A DNA stretch of 64,000 nucleotides from Alphaproteobacteria bacterium MarineAlpha11_Bin1 (GTDB lineage Bacteria > Pseudomonadota > Alphaproteobacteria > MPNO01 > UBA830), in assembly GCA_002937455.1 (NCBI GenBank), contig PTJZ01000012.1:62001-126000 (forward strand), given 5' to 3'. The translations under genes and the position numbers were made by a program. Below the pieces are notes generated by a model. That model was given only the letters and a program-made list of their open reading frames with translations, was not told the DNA's origin and did not search any database. This document shows positions 1 through 8,758 of the stretch, one piece after another; within the stretch, counting starts at the first letter, position 1; each line of letters starts with the position of its first letter.

Positions 1-596
1 CTAGCATCCGCTCCCTTGGACTTTCCAAGACGATCCAGCTGCGTAACGGCGCCGCTGGCTACCCCCTGGTACTCATCGCCCGCATACATTTCAATCCATG
101 AACGATACGGATTTCCCTCCATAACCGTAGATCGGTCGGAAGCCAACGCCGTACCAATTTCACCATACCCGACAATACATGGGGCGAGTGCTACATGCAG
201 ATCCAGCAAGTCTCCCGCCATACCACGCTCGAACACGTACCGGGTATAGGCTGTCGTTTCGATCGCTTCTGGCGCGGATTCCATTTCTGCCTCCGTTAAC
301 CCCCAGTCTTTGCAGTACCTAACGTGTAGGTCCATTTCAACATCGACAATCCCTGATAGGGACGTCGTTGCGCTACGGATTTCGACAAGGTTATCGGCCT
401 TAAACGCGGCCAGCGCCCAGGCTCGAGAAAATTGAATTAGAAACAGATAATCTTGGATGAGGTAGTGACGAAAAGAGTTTTCCGGCAGTGAACCGTCTGC
501 AAGCTGACGCACAAAATCGTGTCCGACATACTGTTGCCAGTCGTCACTGCAAACAATTTTTAGGCGATGAAACAGAGAATTATCTTGGACGGTCAT
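1..596 (-). CDS. tenA: TenA family aminopyrimidine aminohydrolase (thiaminase II), C-terminus cut by window edge
   Basis: TenA proteins hydrolyse aminopyrimidine breakdown products of thiamine so that the pyrimidine can be reused. I read this on the minus strand from an ATG at 596; 198 codons are present and the gene runs off the left edge, so the C-terminal catalytic Glu is not visible. Seen: the LIQDYLFL motif with Asp49 and APCIVGYGEIG with Cys140, Tyr144 and Glu146. The 91-residue distance between Asp49 and Cys140 equals that between Asp44 and the catalytic Cys135 of Bacillus subtilis TenA. It lies just downstream of the ferredoxin gene in the same direction. Without the C-terminus a TenA-like variant cannot be excluded. 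Confidence 0.88.
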   Translation of the reverse strand, partial: MTVQDNSLFHRLKIVCSDDWQQYVGHDFVRQLADGSLPENSFRHYLIQDYLFLIQFSRAWALAAFKADNLVEIRSATTSLSGIVDVEMDLHVRYCKDWGLTEAEMESAPEAIETTAYTRYVFERGMAGDLLDLHVALAPCIVGYGEIGTALASDRSTVMEGNPYRSWIEMYAGDEYQGVASGAVTQLDRLGKSKGADA

Positions 597-612
597 AGAA
601 AAAATTTTCGCC

Positions 613-939
613 TCACATCTGGTTATTGGTCGATCTCGGCAAAATAAGTTCCATCCCGTCAAGTTCGTCCGTTACAACGATCTGACACCCCAACCGGGAT
701 GTAGGACGTACACCCGAGGTGAGGTCTAGAAGATCCTCTTCCTCAACCGAGGGATCTTGGAGCTTATCGAAATTCGCCTGCCCAACGATGACGTGGCAAG
801 TAGAACAGGCCATCACACCCTCGCAAGCGCCTTCGATATCAATCTTATTATCCCAAGCCGCCTGTAGCACACTAGTGCCCGACTCAACATCAACGGGCAT
901 CTCGATTCCAGCGGCAGTCTTAAAAACAATCCGCGGCAT
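613..939 (-). CDS. fdx: 2Fe-2S ferredoxin, ISC/adrenodoxin type
   Basis: This is a 108-residue [2Fe-2S] ferredoxin that carries electrons in the cytoplasm, probably for Fe-S cluster assembly. The ligand cysteines are Cys39, Cys45, Cys48 and Cys85 (C-x5-C-x2-C-x36-C), the pattern of adrenodoxin and bacterial ISC ferredoxins. I start at the ATG at 939 (MPRIVFKTAAG); a longer reading frame adds residues that do not look like ferredoxin and would overlap the desulfurase gene. The cysteine desulfurase ends 4 bases upstream in the same direction, so the two are probably cotranscribed. The acidic stretch PSVEEEDLLD fits partner-binding helices of this class. Confidence 0.93.
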   Translation of the reverse strand: MPRIVFKTAAGIEMPVDVESGTSVLQAAWDNKIDIEGACEGVMACSTCHVIVGQANFDKLQDPSVEEEDLLDLTSGVRPTSRLGCQIVVTDELDGMELILPRSTNNQM

Positions 940-943
940 ATTC

Positions 944-2062
944 CTACCCCAAGGGGTGCGATGAACTCGCACGTTCGAAAATCCGTCCCCATTCAGCCAC
1001 GAAGCGATCGATGTCCGCCTCGCTTGTATCCCACCCAAGACTTACGCGCAGAGCACATAACGCGTCGTCGTCCGGAACACCCATGGCGGTGAGTACGTAA
1101 GGCGGCTCTATTCTTCCGGCCGAACAGGCAGATCCCGCGCTGACCTCTATGCCAGCCAAATCGAAAGATATCACCTGTGTATCAGAGGACACCCCAGGCA
1201 TCATAAGTTTAGAGGTATTGGGTAATCGGTGAGCCCGGCCACCAAAAATCCGTGTCCCCGGGGTGGTTTTAATAATTCGCCTTTCCATCTGATCGCGTAG
1301 ATCTGCGATGTTGGAATATCCCTCCATGCGTTCTAGGGCAATTTCCGCAGCGCGACCAAGCGCAATTATGTGTGCAACGCTCTCTGTACCACCGCGTAGA
1401 CCACGTTCCTGTCCGCCGCCCCGTATCAGGCAGTCGGCACTTTCCGGCGTCCGAAGGACAAGTGCGCCAATCCCCTGGGGACCGCCAAATTTATGGCCGG
1501 TCATAGCCATTGTGTCTGCTCCAAGTGCACCGAAATTTACGGGGACTTTCCCGACGGCTTGCACGGCATCACAATGAAGAAGAGCACCATATCGGTGAGC
1601 AATCTCGGCTGCCTCAGCAACAGGCTGTAGTACGCCGGTTTCGTTGTTTGCCAGCATCAGCGCAACCATCTGCGGCATCTCTGCCATCGCTAGCATCGAT
1701 TCTAGCTTTGACAGATCCACCACACCATCACTATCTACCGGAACCTTTTGGGCACCCGGGCAGGCATCCAACACAGCCGGATGTTCCACGGCGCTGACAA
1801 AGGTCCGCAATGGGTCACACGGCTGCATAACCTGGTTATCCGCCTCCGTTCCCCCGCTGGTGAACACCACTTGACTGGAATCCGCACCGATAAGCGTCGC
1901 CAGCTGCCTACGCGCCTTTTCGACCAAATTTCTCGCATTGCGGCCGGCGCCATGAACTGATGAGGCATTTCCCACTGACACCATCGCATCAGCTAGTGCC
2001 TTGATCACCTCGGGCCTAATTTTGGCCGTTGCGTTATGGTCAAGATAGATACGGTCGCTCAT
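944..2062 (-). CDS. Cysteine desulfurase, IscS/NifS family
   Basis: This PLP enzyme takes sulfur from L-cysteine and passes it on as persulfide for Fe-S clusters or other sulfur compounds. The protein is 372 residues from the ATG at 2062 (MSDRIYLDHNATA), the usual N-terminus of the family; the longer frame to 2176 looks like untranslated sequence. Seen: His94 (VEHPAV), the PLP lysine Lys191 in TGHKFGGPQG, and the catalytic Cys313 in SAGSACSAGRIEPPYVL, the loop of class I enzymes. The neighbour is the ISC-type ferredoxin, but iscR, iscU, hscA and hscB are not in the window. I leave the symbol blank because iscS and nifS paralogues cannot be told apart here. Confidence 0.93.
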   Translation of the reverse strand: MSDRIYLDHNATAKIRPEVIKALADAMVSVGNASSVHGAGRNARNLVEKARRQLATLIGADSSQVVFTSGGTEADNQVMQPCDPLRTFVSAVEHPAVLDACPGAQKVPVDSDGVVDLSKLESMLAMAEMPQMVALMLANNETGVLQPVAEAAEIAHRYGALLHCDAVQAVGKVPVNFGALGADTMAMTGHKFGGPQGIGALVLRTPESADCLIRGGGQERGLRGGTESVAHIIALGRAAEIALERMEGYSNIADLRDQMERRIIKTTPGTRIFGGRAHRLPNTSKLMMPGVSSDTQVISFDLAGIEVSAGSACSAGRIEPPYVLTAMGVPDDDALCALRVSLGWDTSEADIDRFVAEWGRIFERASSSHPLG

Positions 2063-2324
2063 AAATGCCTCAAATCCGCGAGCCTCTGAAGCGTAGCGGT
2101 AGAAAAGTTCTTCCTCAGTCCTCGTAAAGCTTGAAAACGCTACCCGCGATCGTGCTATATTCCGCCGGCTAAACATCCGACCTGTATGAATTTACCTACT
2201 GTATTAGTGCCAAGGCCTCTAATGCTTAGGAATTTACGTCCCGGGACGGGTTAGTCAACCAGCACCGGAAACGCCCCGAAGGGACGACAAACCGGTTTTA
2301 ATCTTAACTGATAGGAAAATCTCG

Positions 2325-3011
2325 ATGCCGGAAATCATTTTTAACGGACCCGAAGGCCGGCTTGAGGGCCGCTATCATCACAGCAAGCAAGAAAACCCTT
2401 CGATTGCCCTGATGCTTCATCCTCATCCAGAATACGGTGGATCGATGAATAATCGTGTCATTTATCAAATGTACCACTGTTTTGTCCGCCGCGGGTTCTC
2501 CGTGCTTCGATTTAATTTCCGGGGGATCGGACGTTCTCAAGGTGTATACGACGAAGGTATTGGAGAACTCTCGGATGCAGCCGCAGCGCTCGACTGGCTA
2601 CAATCTGCCAATCCAGACGCACCACAATGTTGGATAGGAGGATTTTCTTTCGGCGCTTGGATCGGGATGCAACTCCTGATGCGCCGCCCCGAGATTACGG
2701 GCTATATTTCTGTCGCTCCGCCGGCCAACCTATACGATTTTTCATTCCTCGCCCCCTGCCCGTCCTCCGGTTTATTTCTACATGGGGACGAGGACAAAGT
2801 GGTCCCGATGGAATCTGTTGGCGCCCTAGCCGAAAAACTCTCCCACCAGCGGGAAATCACTATCGATTATAGAATCATCGAGGGTGCTGACCATTTCTTC
2901 AACACGAGGGTCAACGAGATGACGGAACAAATCGAAGATTATCTCGATCAGGTAATCATCGGCGTCAATCCAGTTCAGGCAGATATTCCGGCGGAAGAAG
3001 AGCTACAATAG
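2325..3011 (+). CDS. Alpha/beta hydrolase, COG2945-like
   Basis: The 228-residue protein has the features of a small serine alpha/beta hydrolase: an oxyanion segment LHPHPEYGGSM near residue 31, nucleophile Ser108 in GGFSFG, an acid in HGDEDKVVP near Asp157, and His190 in GADHFF. The LHPHP opening and overall length match the COG2945 predicted hydrolases, whose substrate is unknown. It is divergent from the cysteine desulfurase, a neighbour arrangement I recall from other Rhodospirillales genomes (memory, not checked). The tail after residue 210 is acidic and probably flexible. No specific substrate can be assigned. Confidence 0.85.
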   Translation: MPEIIFNGPEGRLEGRYHHSKQENPSIALMLHPHPEYGGSMNNRVIYQMYHCFVRRGFSVLRFNFRGIGRSQGVYDEGIGELSDAAAALDWLQSANPDAPQCWIGGFSFGAWIGMQLLMRRPEITGYISVAPPANLYDFSFLAPCPSSGLFLHGDEDKVVPMESVGALAEKLSHQREITIDYRIIEGADHFFNTRVNEMTEQIEDYLDQVIIGVNPVQADIPAEEELQ

Positions 3012-3083
3012 CGCAGGCATTTATTCAGCGGCTAAAACTTGATAAAGTTGACCCCGGGTTCGGGCCGCTCTTATAAAGATTGA

Positions 3084-3929
3084 ATGACTGGTTTTACGCT
3101 ACGAAAGCTGCATGATTCTCTTGGCGCTGAGGTACTTGGGCTTGATCTTTCAAAGCCCCTTACTAACAACACGCGTCAAGCATTGGTGCAGGCATGGCTT
3201 GATCATCTAATCCTATTGTTTCGCGGCCAAGAGTTGACAGCTGAAGCACAGCGTGAATTCTGCGCCCAGTTCGGAAAACTTGGGGGACGACTTAGAAAGG
3301 CGGAAGATCGACCAGAAGGCCACGATGCCGATAACATTATGCTAGTCACAAATATCCGAAAGAACGGAGTGCCAATCGGATCTCTGCCCGATGGCGAGAT
3401 GTTTTTTCATCACGATAAGTGTTATTCGGCAGAGCCGGACTGGGGCACCATACTTTATGCAATGGAGGTTACACGGTTCGGCGGACACACTCTATTCGCT
3501 AACATGTACGATGCATGGGACACGCTACCGAACGACCTTAAGGGGAAAATAGACGGTCGGCAGATTCTGCACATATATAAATACCTACCGACGGAACCAG
3601 TCGATCTAACCGATGGGATTGAAAAATTCGATCATCACTGGCAACCCATTGTGGTTACCCACCCGAAGTCCGGTCGCCGCGCACTCTATGTAAATGAATT
3701 GATGTCGGCGCTTATTGATGGATACAGTGAGGAAGAGAGCCGGGAGATCATCGACCGGCTTAACGATCACGTGAAGGCGGCTAACGTGATATACGACCAT
3801 AAGTGGCGACGGGGCGATCTTATGATGTGGGATAATTGGTGCACTATGCATGCCCGCACCGACTTCCCTCGCGACCAGACCCGCATGCTAAGACGCTACA
3901 CGATATCGGGTCAGAAACTGGAAGCCTGA
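3084..3929 (+). CDS. TauD/TfdA-family Fe(II)/2-oxoglutarate dioxygenase
   Basis: A 281-residue dioxygenase of the TauD/TfdA family, which couples 2-oxoglutarate decarboxylation to hydroxylation of a small, often acidic substrate. Metal ligands are visible: His109 and Asp111 (FFHHDKCY) and His256 in WCTMHARTDF; the 2-oxoglutarate-binding arginine lies in the segment around Arg267-Arg271 (RMLRRYTI). The length is normal for the family. It stands alone on the plus strand, with an EamA permease and then an SDR and a UbiD-like decarboxylase downstream, which suggests but does not prove a catabolic role. The substrate is unknown; taurine is not indicated because no tauABC is present. Confidence 0.9.
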   Translation: MTGFTLRKLHDSLGAEVLGLDLSKPLTNNTRQALVQAWLDHLILLFRGQELTAEAQREFCAQFGKLGGRLRKAEDRPEGHDADNIMLVTNIRKNGVPIGSLPDGEMFFHHDKCYSAEPDWGTILYAMEVTRFGGHTLFANMYDAWDTLPNDLKGKIDGRQILHIYKYLPTEPVDLTDGIEKFDHHWQPIVVTHPKSGRRALYVNELMSALIDGYSEEESREIIDRLNDHVKAANVIYDHKWRRGDLMMWDNWCTMHARTDFPRDQTRMLRRYTISGQKLEA

Positions 3930-4230
3930 CGATTAGAAAACAAGCTAGCGGCGGAGGGCTAGGCTAAACGCCCTCTGAATAAACACCGGAGAGGTTCTCG
4001 GCTATGGACGACCAAGCGGGCTTTTAATCATTTCTCTTCTATGTGGCTGAGCCTTTCGCCGCATCAGTATGCTGGAAAGCACCGAAATCGACCAACTACC
4101 ATCGCGGCATTTTATACGCACACATAATCCCCAGATGTTATGATTTTTTTATGTCTATACAAATGTTACGCTGGCAAGAAATATTCTATGATCAAATAAG
4201 TTTATCTTTTTTATAAAAAATCATGGCAAA
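3930..4230. other. Intergenic, AT-rich toward the EamA gene
   Basis: Gap of about 300 bases. A hairpin (GAGGGC at 3954-3959 with GCCCTC at 3970-3975, 10-base loop) lies just after the dioxygenase stop but lacks a T-run, so I do not call a terminator. From about 4135 the sequence is strongly AT-rich. A 21-codon frame (4151-4216, starting MSIQMLRWQE) precedes the permease in another frame; I see no ribosome binding site for it. No RNA gene is recognisable. Confidence 0.5.
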
Positions 4231-5127
4231 GTGACACTATCTATCGCTCATCTCGGATACCTGCCGGGTCCGGTCCGAGGCGTGCTCTGGATGCTCTTGT
4301 CCAATCTATTTTACGCACTGATTTACGTAGTTGTCCGAGGCTTATCAGACAATTTTGAGGTTAATCAGATTGTCTTTTTCCGTGCGGTTCTGGGATCAGC
4401 TTTTATGCTACCCTGGTTATTCACAGTTGGGCTAGGCGCGCTTTATACACGTCGAATGCCGACCTATCTTTGGCGTATGATTTTCAGCTACGCAGGCGCA
4501 GTTGCCTGGATGTATGGAATCTCTGGTATGCCACTAGCTGATGCCAACGCTCTAATGTTTACAATGCCCTTGTTCACAGTGGTCCTTGCTAAGATTTGGC
4601 TATCTGAGCGCCCAGGTGGCCGACGGCTCTGCGCGACGATTTTTGGCTTCGCCGGTGCGCTAATAATTTTACGGCCAGGTATGATTGAAGTATCGCCAGC
4701 CGCTCTAGCAACGCTTTTTGCAGCGGCAATGTTTTCTGGCGCGCTAATCGGTAGCAAAATGTTAACCTCGACCGAAAATCCGAATGCGATGGTTTTTTAT
4801 CTTTACACGCTCATGATCCCGCCTGCGGCTATCGGGGCGATATTTGGCTGGACGAATCCGGAGCTAAACGACATTCCTTTACTACTGGCCCTCGGCGTAT
4901 GCACCGTCGGCGCACAACAATGCCAGACAAGAGCATTCCGGGCAGCGCCAGCAAGTTTAGTCGTAATTATCAACTACGTGCAGCTACCGCTTATAGCACT
5001 TTTTGGCTGGCTGATTTTCGCACAGTCTACGGACATTTGGACCTGGGTCGGCGCGGCTGTAATTTGCACCAGTACATATTACGTGAGTTATCGTGAAGGA
5101 AAAAGCATCCGCCGGGGAACGGATTAA
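4231..5127 (+). CDS. EamA/DMT-superfamily permease
   Basis: A 298-residue inner-membrane protein with about ten hydrophobic segments in two repeats, the layout of EamA (drug/metabolite transporter) permeases; segments near residues 20-37, 45-70, 80-100 and so on alternate with short polar loops. The family exports or imports small metabolites and the substrate cannot be told from sequence. The start is a GTG at 4231, because an ATG a few bases upstream (4223) hits a stop at once; there is no clear ribosome binding site, and an internal ATG at 4291 is an alternative. It lies between a TauD-type dioxygenase and an SDR on the same strand. Confidence 0.85.
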   Translation: MTLSIAHLGYLPGPVRGVLWMLLSNLFYALIYVVVRGLSDNFEVNQIVFFRAVLGSAFMLPWLFTVGLGALYTRRMPTYLWRMIFSYAGAVAWMYGISGMPLADANALMFTMPLFTVVLAKIWLSERPGGRRLCATIFGFAGALIILRPGMIEVSPAALATLFAAAMFSGALIGSKMLTSTENPNAMVFYLYTLMIPPAAIGAIFGWTNPELNDIPLLLALGVCTVGAQQCQTRAFRAAPASLVVIINYVQLPLIALFGWLIFAQSTDIWTWVGAAVICTSTYYVSYREGKSIRRGTD

Positions 5128-5490
5128 TAAATTGCGACCCGGAGTAGCTCAGGAAAGTTTGTGCCGGAAACGGGGACAGAACGCGCCAATCACAGCCTTC
5201 GACCGCGACCCAGATGGCTAGATGATCAAACTTGGTGAAGGAACGAGATAAATAACTTAGCAGATCCCAGTTACAGACTACTTTCTCTATGGACCAGCAG
5301 GCTGCGAAGCTCTTAATTTTCGTCTTTTATATCCATGTTGTCTCGGCCGCAGTGACTATACCGAGGTAGAAGAACCGACTAAAGACGTATTCTCAACTCC
5401 CTTTTCTGTGAAATAATGGCTGAAATATAAACCCTACTCGTGGCCAATACGGCAACTTTGAATTTATATCGGTACTAAAAGGAGGATTCG
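5128..5490. other. Intergenic, no convincing gene
   Basis: 363 bases between the permease and the SDR. I see only short frames. One (about 5258-5420, reading Y-F-L-Y-G-P-A-G-C) faintly recalls a GST N-terminus but has no start codon and is not supported. The last 20 bases carry a strong ribosome binding site for the next gene. No terminator or RNA structure stands out. Confidence 0.4.
5479..5487 (+). promoter_or_regulatory. Strong ribosome binding site of the SDR gene
   Basis: AAAAGGAGG lies just upstream of the ATG at 5491. It is close to the perfect anti-16S complement and fixes the start of the SDR. Confidence 0.75.
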
Positions 5491-6243
5491 ATGGGCAGGG
5501 GGCATAAGGATAAAGTTGCTTTTATAACTGGGGCTGCGACCGGAATCGGTCAACGTTATGCAAAGCGTCTAGCCGAAGAGGGTGTCGATATCGCCGTTAT
5601 CGATATTTCCGACACCGAGGAAACAGTCGACCTAATCATGCGATCCGGTCGCTTGGGTCGAGGTTATATCTGCGATGTTAGTTCGCATAAGGATATAGCC
5701 GCAATGGCGGAAACTGCCCTATCCGACTTCGGGAGGTGCGATATTTTAATAAACAATGCCGGGATTTATCCGAACGTAGATTTCGATGATATTTCGTTCG
5801 ATGACTGGCGGCGGGTGATGGCACTCAATCTCGACGCACTGTTCCTTACCGCAAAAAAATTTGTACCGGGTATGAAAGAACGGGGCTGGGGCCGGATCGT
5901 AAATGTGTCTTCGAGCACACTGGCGACGCCAGTGACCGGATACGTTCATTATATCGCGAGCAAAGGAGGTGTTGTCGGATTCACACGCGCACTGGCGAGT
6001 GACTTGGCAGCCTACGGCATTACAGTCAACGCCGTATCGCCGAGCCTCGTACCAACTACTGGTACGCAGATCACCGAACCGCGGTCCGAGGAACGTTTCA
6101 GGATGGTTGCCAATATGCAGGCGATAAAAAAAATACAGGAGGCTGACGACGTTGTAGGCACAATGGCGTTTCTGACTAGCGACGATTCTTCATTCGTTAC
6201 CGGCCAAACAATCTATGTAGATGGTGGCTGGGTGCGCGCCTAG
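5491..6243 (+). CDS. SDR-family NAD(P)-dependent oxidoreductase (FabG-like)
   Basis: A 250-residue classical short-chain dehydrogenase. Seen: cofactor loop GAATGIG (14-20), an acidic residue after the second beta strand (Asp38, IDIS), which favours NAD over NADP, NNAG (88-91), catalytic Ser141 and the Tyr154-x3-Lys158 pair (YIASK). The C-terminal FVTGQTIYVDGG is typical. It is followed by the UbiD-family gene after about 170 bases on the same strand, so the pair may act on one pathway. The substrate is unknown; a fatty-acid FabG role is unlikely because no fab genes are nearby. Confidence 0.92.
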   Translation: MGRGHKDKVAFITGAATGIGQRYAKRLAEEGVDIAVIDISDTEETVDLIMRSGRLGRGYICDVSSHKDIAAMAETALSDFGRCDILINNAGIYPNVDFDDISFDDWRRVMALNLDALFLTAKKFVPGMKERGWGRIVNVSSSTLATPVTGYVHYIASKGGVVGFTRALASDLAAYGITVNAVSPSLVPTTGTQITEPRSEERFRMVANMQAIKKIQEADDVVGTMAFLTSDDSSFVTGQTIYVDGGWVRA

Positions 6244-6416
6244 CGCTAATTGAGCGGAATACGCTTACCGGCGTAAAACGAGTTTTACTGTTTTCTGGAA
6301 TGGCAAACTAACTTTCCGGCTGGCCGGTTCGTAATTATTACTCGACTTCTCGCATATCGTCTTGTAAGCGCTCATATTTTTTTATACATCCCACTATGGG
6401 AAATAGGGAGCCACCG

Positions 6417-7865
6417 ATGGCATACGAATCCTTGCGGCCCTGGCTGCAGGTGCTAGAGCAACAGGGCATGTTTAAATGGGTCGACAAGGAAGTCGACAAG
6501 GACTGGGAAATAGGTGCAGTTCTACGAATGATTTTTCGCGCCATGGACGAGGACAAGCGTTATGGCATCGGCTTCCGCAATGTAAAGGGCTATGAGGGCG
6601 GGCGAGTAGTTGGCGGTGTTGTGGCATCTTCCCGTAAGATGATTGCCGCAGCGCTCAACTGTGAACCCAACTTGGAAGATATCCATAAACGAGTGACCAG
6701 CGGTATGAATTCACCCATTGAGCCTGTGCTAATCGACATTGGACCCTGCCAAGATATCGTCATCGAAGGCGATGACGTCGACCTAACAAAGTTACCCGTA
6801 CCAACCTGGACACCCGAGAAAGACGCCGGTCCCTATTTAACCCCGCTCTGGGTAACGAAGGACCCTGATACCGGCCGCCGCAATATCGGCATCCGCCGCT
6901 GCCAGATAAAAAGTAAAAACACCACGGGTATCCTGTTTGGTGCGCCCGATCGCGGCGGCGCTATCCACCACGAGAAATATAAACAGCGGGGAGAACACAT
7001 GCCGGCAGCGATCGTCATCGGCGGTGATCCAATCCAGTATTTAGTGGCACCAGCTCGATACGGAGCAGATGAACTAGCCGTAGCTGGCGGAATCCGTGGA
7101 GAAGCCATCAAGATGGTGAAATGCAAAACCGTTGATCTTGAGGTTCCCGCTCACGCGGAAATTATTATCGAAGGCGAAGTGTTGGCGGATCATACCGAGC
7201 CCGAGGGCCCATTCGGAGAGTTCACAGGTTATATGGCCGGTGGCAGGGAGGGACCCGTCTTCCGAGTTAAATGTATCACCCATAGGAAGGATCCGATTGT
7301 TATGGGCGTCATTAGCCAGTTCCCGCCATCGGAGTCCTCAATGATTAAGAGAGCCCTCTTGGAAGCTGGGCTTAAGAAACACTTGACCGAGGAACTTAAC
7401 ATACCCGGCATCCACGACGTACACGCCCTGGAGGCGGGTGGCGGCACAGCGACGCTCTGGATCAGTATGAAGACGATGTATTCTGGTCATGTCGATCAGA
7501 CAGCGTTCGGTACCATGGGGCATTTCGGCATGAGCTATTTTAAATGGATCATAATCTGTGACGACGATATCGATATTAACGACCCATTTATGCGCGACTG
7601 GGTAATGGCCTGGCGTGTCCGTCCTGACCGGGATATCAAGACCATCCCGGACACGGCATCTGTCGAACTCGACCCATCGTCATTCGAACCCGGTAAAACC
7701 CAAGCTGATATCGGCGGCACTAAAATGGTTATCGACGCCACGAAAAAATGGGACTACCCCGCAGTCTCACTGCCGCCACTAGAAAAGATGCGGGAAGTCG
7801 CCGAAAACTGGGACGCATATGACTTACCCGAACTAGACGAACTAAAGCTCCCGCGGGAAGGATAA
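6417..7865 (+). CDS. UbiD-family prenylated-FMN-dependent (de)carboxylase
   Basis: UbiD enzymes use prenylated FMN to decarboxylate, or sometimes carboxylate, aromatic and unsaturated acids. I start at the ATG at 6417 (MAYESLRPW), with AGGGAG 6 bases upstream, giving 482 residues. Glu263 and Glu268 in EPEGPFGEFTGY are spaced five apart like Glu277 and Glu282 of Aspergillus Fdc1, and Arg161 (RRCQ) matches the third catalytic residue. No ubiX (prenyl-FMN maker) and no ubiquinone gene is nearby, so I read this as a catabolic or specialised paralogue rather than UbiD of ubiquinone synthesis. The neighbouring SDR and dioxygenase support that reading only by context. Confidence 0.9.
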   Translation: MAYESLRPWLQVLEQQGMFKWVDKEVDKDWEIGAVLRMIFRAMDEDKRYGIGFRNVKGYEGGRVVGGVVASSRKMIAAALNCEPNLEDIHKRVTSGMNSPIEPVLIDIGPCQDIVIEGDDVDLTKLPVPTWTPEKDAGPYLTPLWVTKDPDTGRRNIGIRRCQIKSKNTTGILFGAPDRGGAIHHEKYKQRGEHMPAAIVIGGDPIQYLVAPARYGADELAVAGGIRGEAIKMVKCKTVDLEVPAHAEIIIEGEVLADHTEPEGPFGEFTGYMAGGREGPVFRVKCITHRKDPIVMGVISQFPPSESSMIKRALLEAGLKKHLTEELNIPGIHDVHALEAGGGTATLWISMKTMYSGHVDQTAFGTMGHFGMSYFKWIIICDDDIDINDPFMRDWVMAWRVRPDRDIKTIPDTASVELDPSSFEPGKTQADIGGTKMVIDATKKWDYPAVSLPPLEKMREVAENWDAYDLPELDELKLPREG

Positions 7866-7932
7866 CACCAGTTTTCTCGGCCGTTTCTTTTCTTAAACCG
7901 GTTATCACCTGCGGGAAAATGACAAAACATAA

Positions 7933-8709
7933 TCAGGGCACTGATTGCAAAAATGCTGTGACCGTCTTGATAAATGCCTCAGACTGGTCCGCATGAACCC
8001 AATGGGAAGCATCCCTGATCGTGACTGTAAAAGCCTCTGGAAACAGCTCGCGAATGCGACTTCGATGATTCACCCTGATATATACGGAGTGCTCCCCGGC
8101 TATGAACGCCGTCGGCCCGCCATACCAGGTGCAATCTGGCACTGGGAACTCCGAGATACTGCTCATCTCGGCAGATATCGCCGGTAAATTTATCCGCCAA
8201 TGGAACTCGCCGTTAACGCGCTCCAAGTTGGTCATCAAAAACGCCGCAATATCAGCATCCCCGATCTCTTCACGCAGCTTGTCTTCCAACTCCGCCCTAT
8301 TCTGTTTACCCGACAGATCGAGTACCTGCATTGCGACGATGTAGTCCATCATGTCGTGGCGGTACGTCACTGGCGCGATGTCAACAACGATCAGGCCTCT
8401 GAGTAAATCGGTCTGGTCCAGCGCTAGCCGCATTGCGACCTTGCCTCCCATCGAATGACCCATAACGATCGGATCGACGATACCGTGGGCGGCAATGAAC
8501 CTCCCCACATCTTGAGCCATTTCGTCATAGGCCATGGTGGGAGCATGCGGTGATGCACCATGATTGCGGAGATCAAGAACATAAACACGTCGGGTTTCCG
8601 AAAGTGAGCGCGCGATGCCGGCCCAGTTGCGGGCGCAACCGAACAGCCCATGTAGCACTATTAATGGTGGACCATCTTTCCCGTATTCATTGAAAGCTAG
8701 ATCTAGCAT
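7933..8709 (-). CDS. Alpha/beta hydrolase, YbfF/ABHD11-like esterase
   Basis: A 258-residue hydrolase that closely resembles Escherichia coli YbfF, an esterase acting on acyl-CoA-like and short ester substrates. Shared features: VLHGLFG near residue 18, DLRNHG, nucleophile Ser86 in GHSMGGK, the VVDIAPV segment near 110, and His236 in DASHWVHAD. The acid residue is less certain. It points toward the UbiD-like gene (convergent) and sits 49 bases downstream of an SDR on the same strand, so the two may be cotranscribed. The physiological substrate is unknown. Confidence 0.88.
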   Translation of the reverse strand: MLDLAFNEYGKDGPPLIVLHGLFGCARNWAGIARSLSETRRVYVLDLRNHGASPHAPTMAYDEMAQDVGRFIAAHGIVDPIVMGHSMGGKVAMRLALDQTDLLRGLIVVDIAPVTYRHDMMDYIVAMQVLDLSGKQNRAELEDKLREEIGDADIAAFLMTNLERVNGEFHWRINLPAISAEMSSISEFPVPDCTWYGGPTAFIAGEHSVYIRVNHRSRIRELFPEAFTVTIRDASHWVHADQSEAFIKTVTAFLQSVP

Positions 8710-8758
8710 TGGGTCGACGTATCACAGTTAATGCCACTCGTCATAGCCCAACCCTCTG

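Noticed and set aside
3954..3975. Hairpin after the TauD-type gene as a terminator
   Set aside because: The stem is six pairs with a 10-base loop and no T-run follows.
4151..4216. 21-codon frame upstream of the EamA gene as a leader peptide
   Set aside because: No ribosome binding site and no runs of regulatory codons; the AT-rich sequence makes such frames likely by chance.
5256..5420. Short frame reading Y-F-L-Y-G-P-A-G-C, like a GST N-terminus
   Set aside because: It has no start codon, stops after about 50 residues and lacks other GST motifs.
7931..7946. AATCAG/CTGATT hairpin between convergent UbiD and esterase genes
   Set aside because: It overlaps the esterase stop codon and has no T-run, so it is more likely chance.
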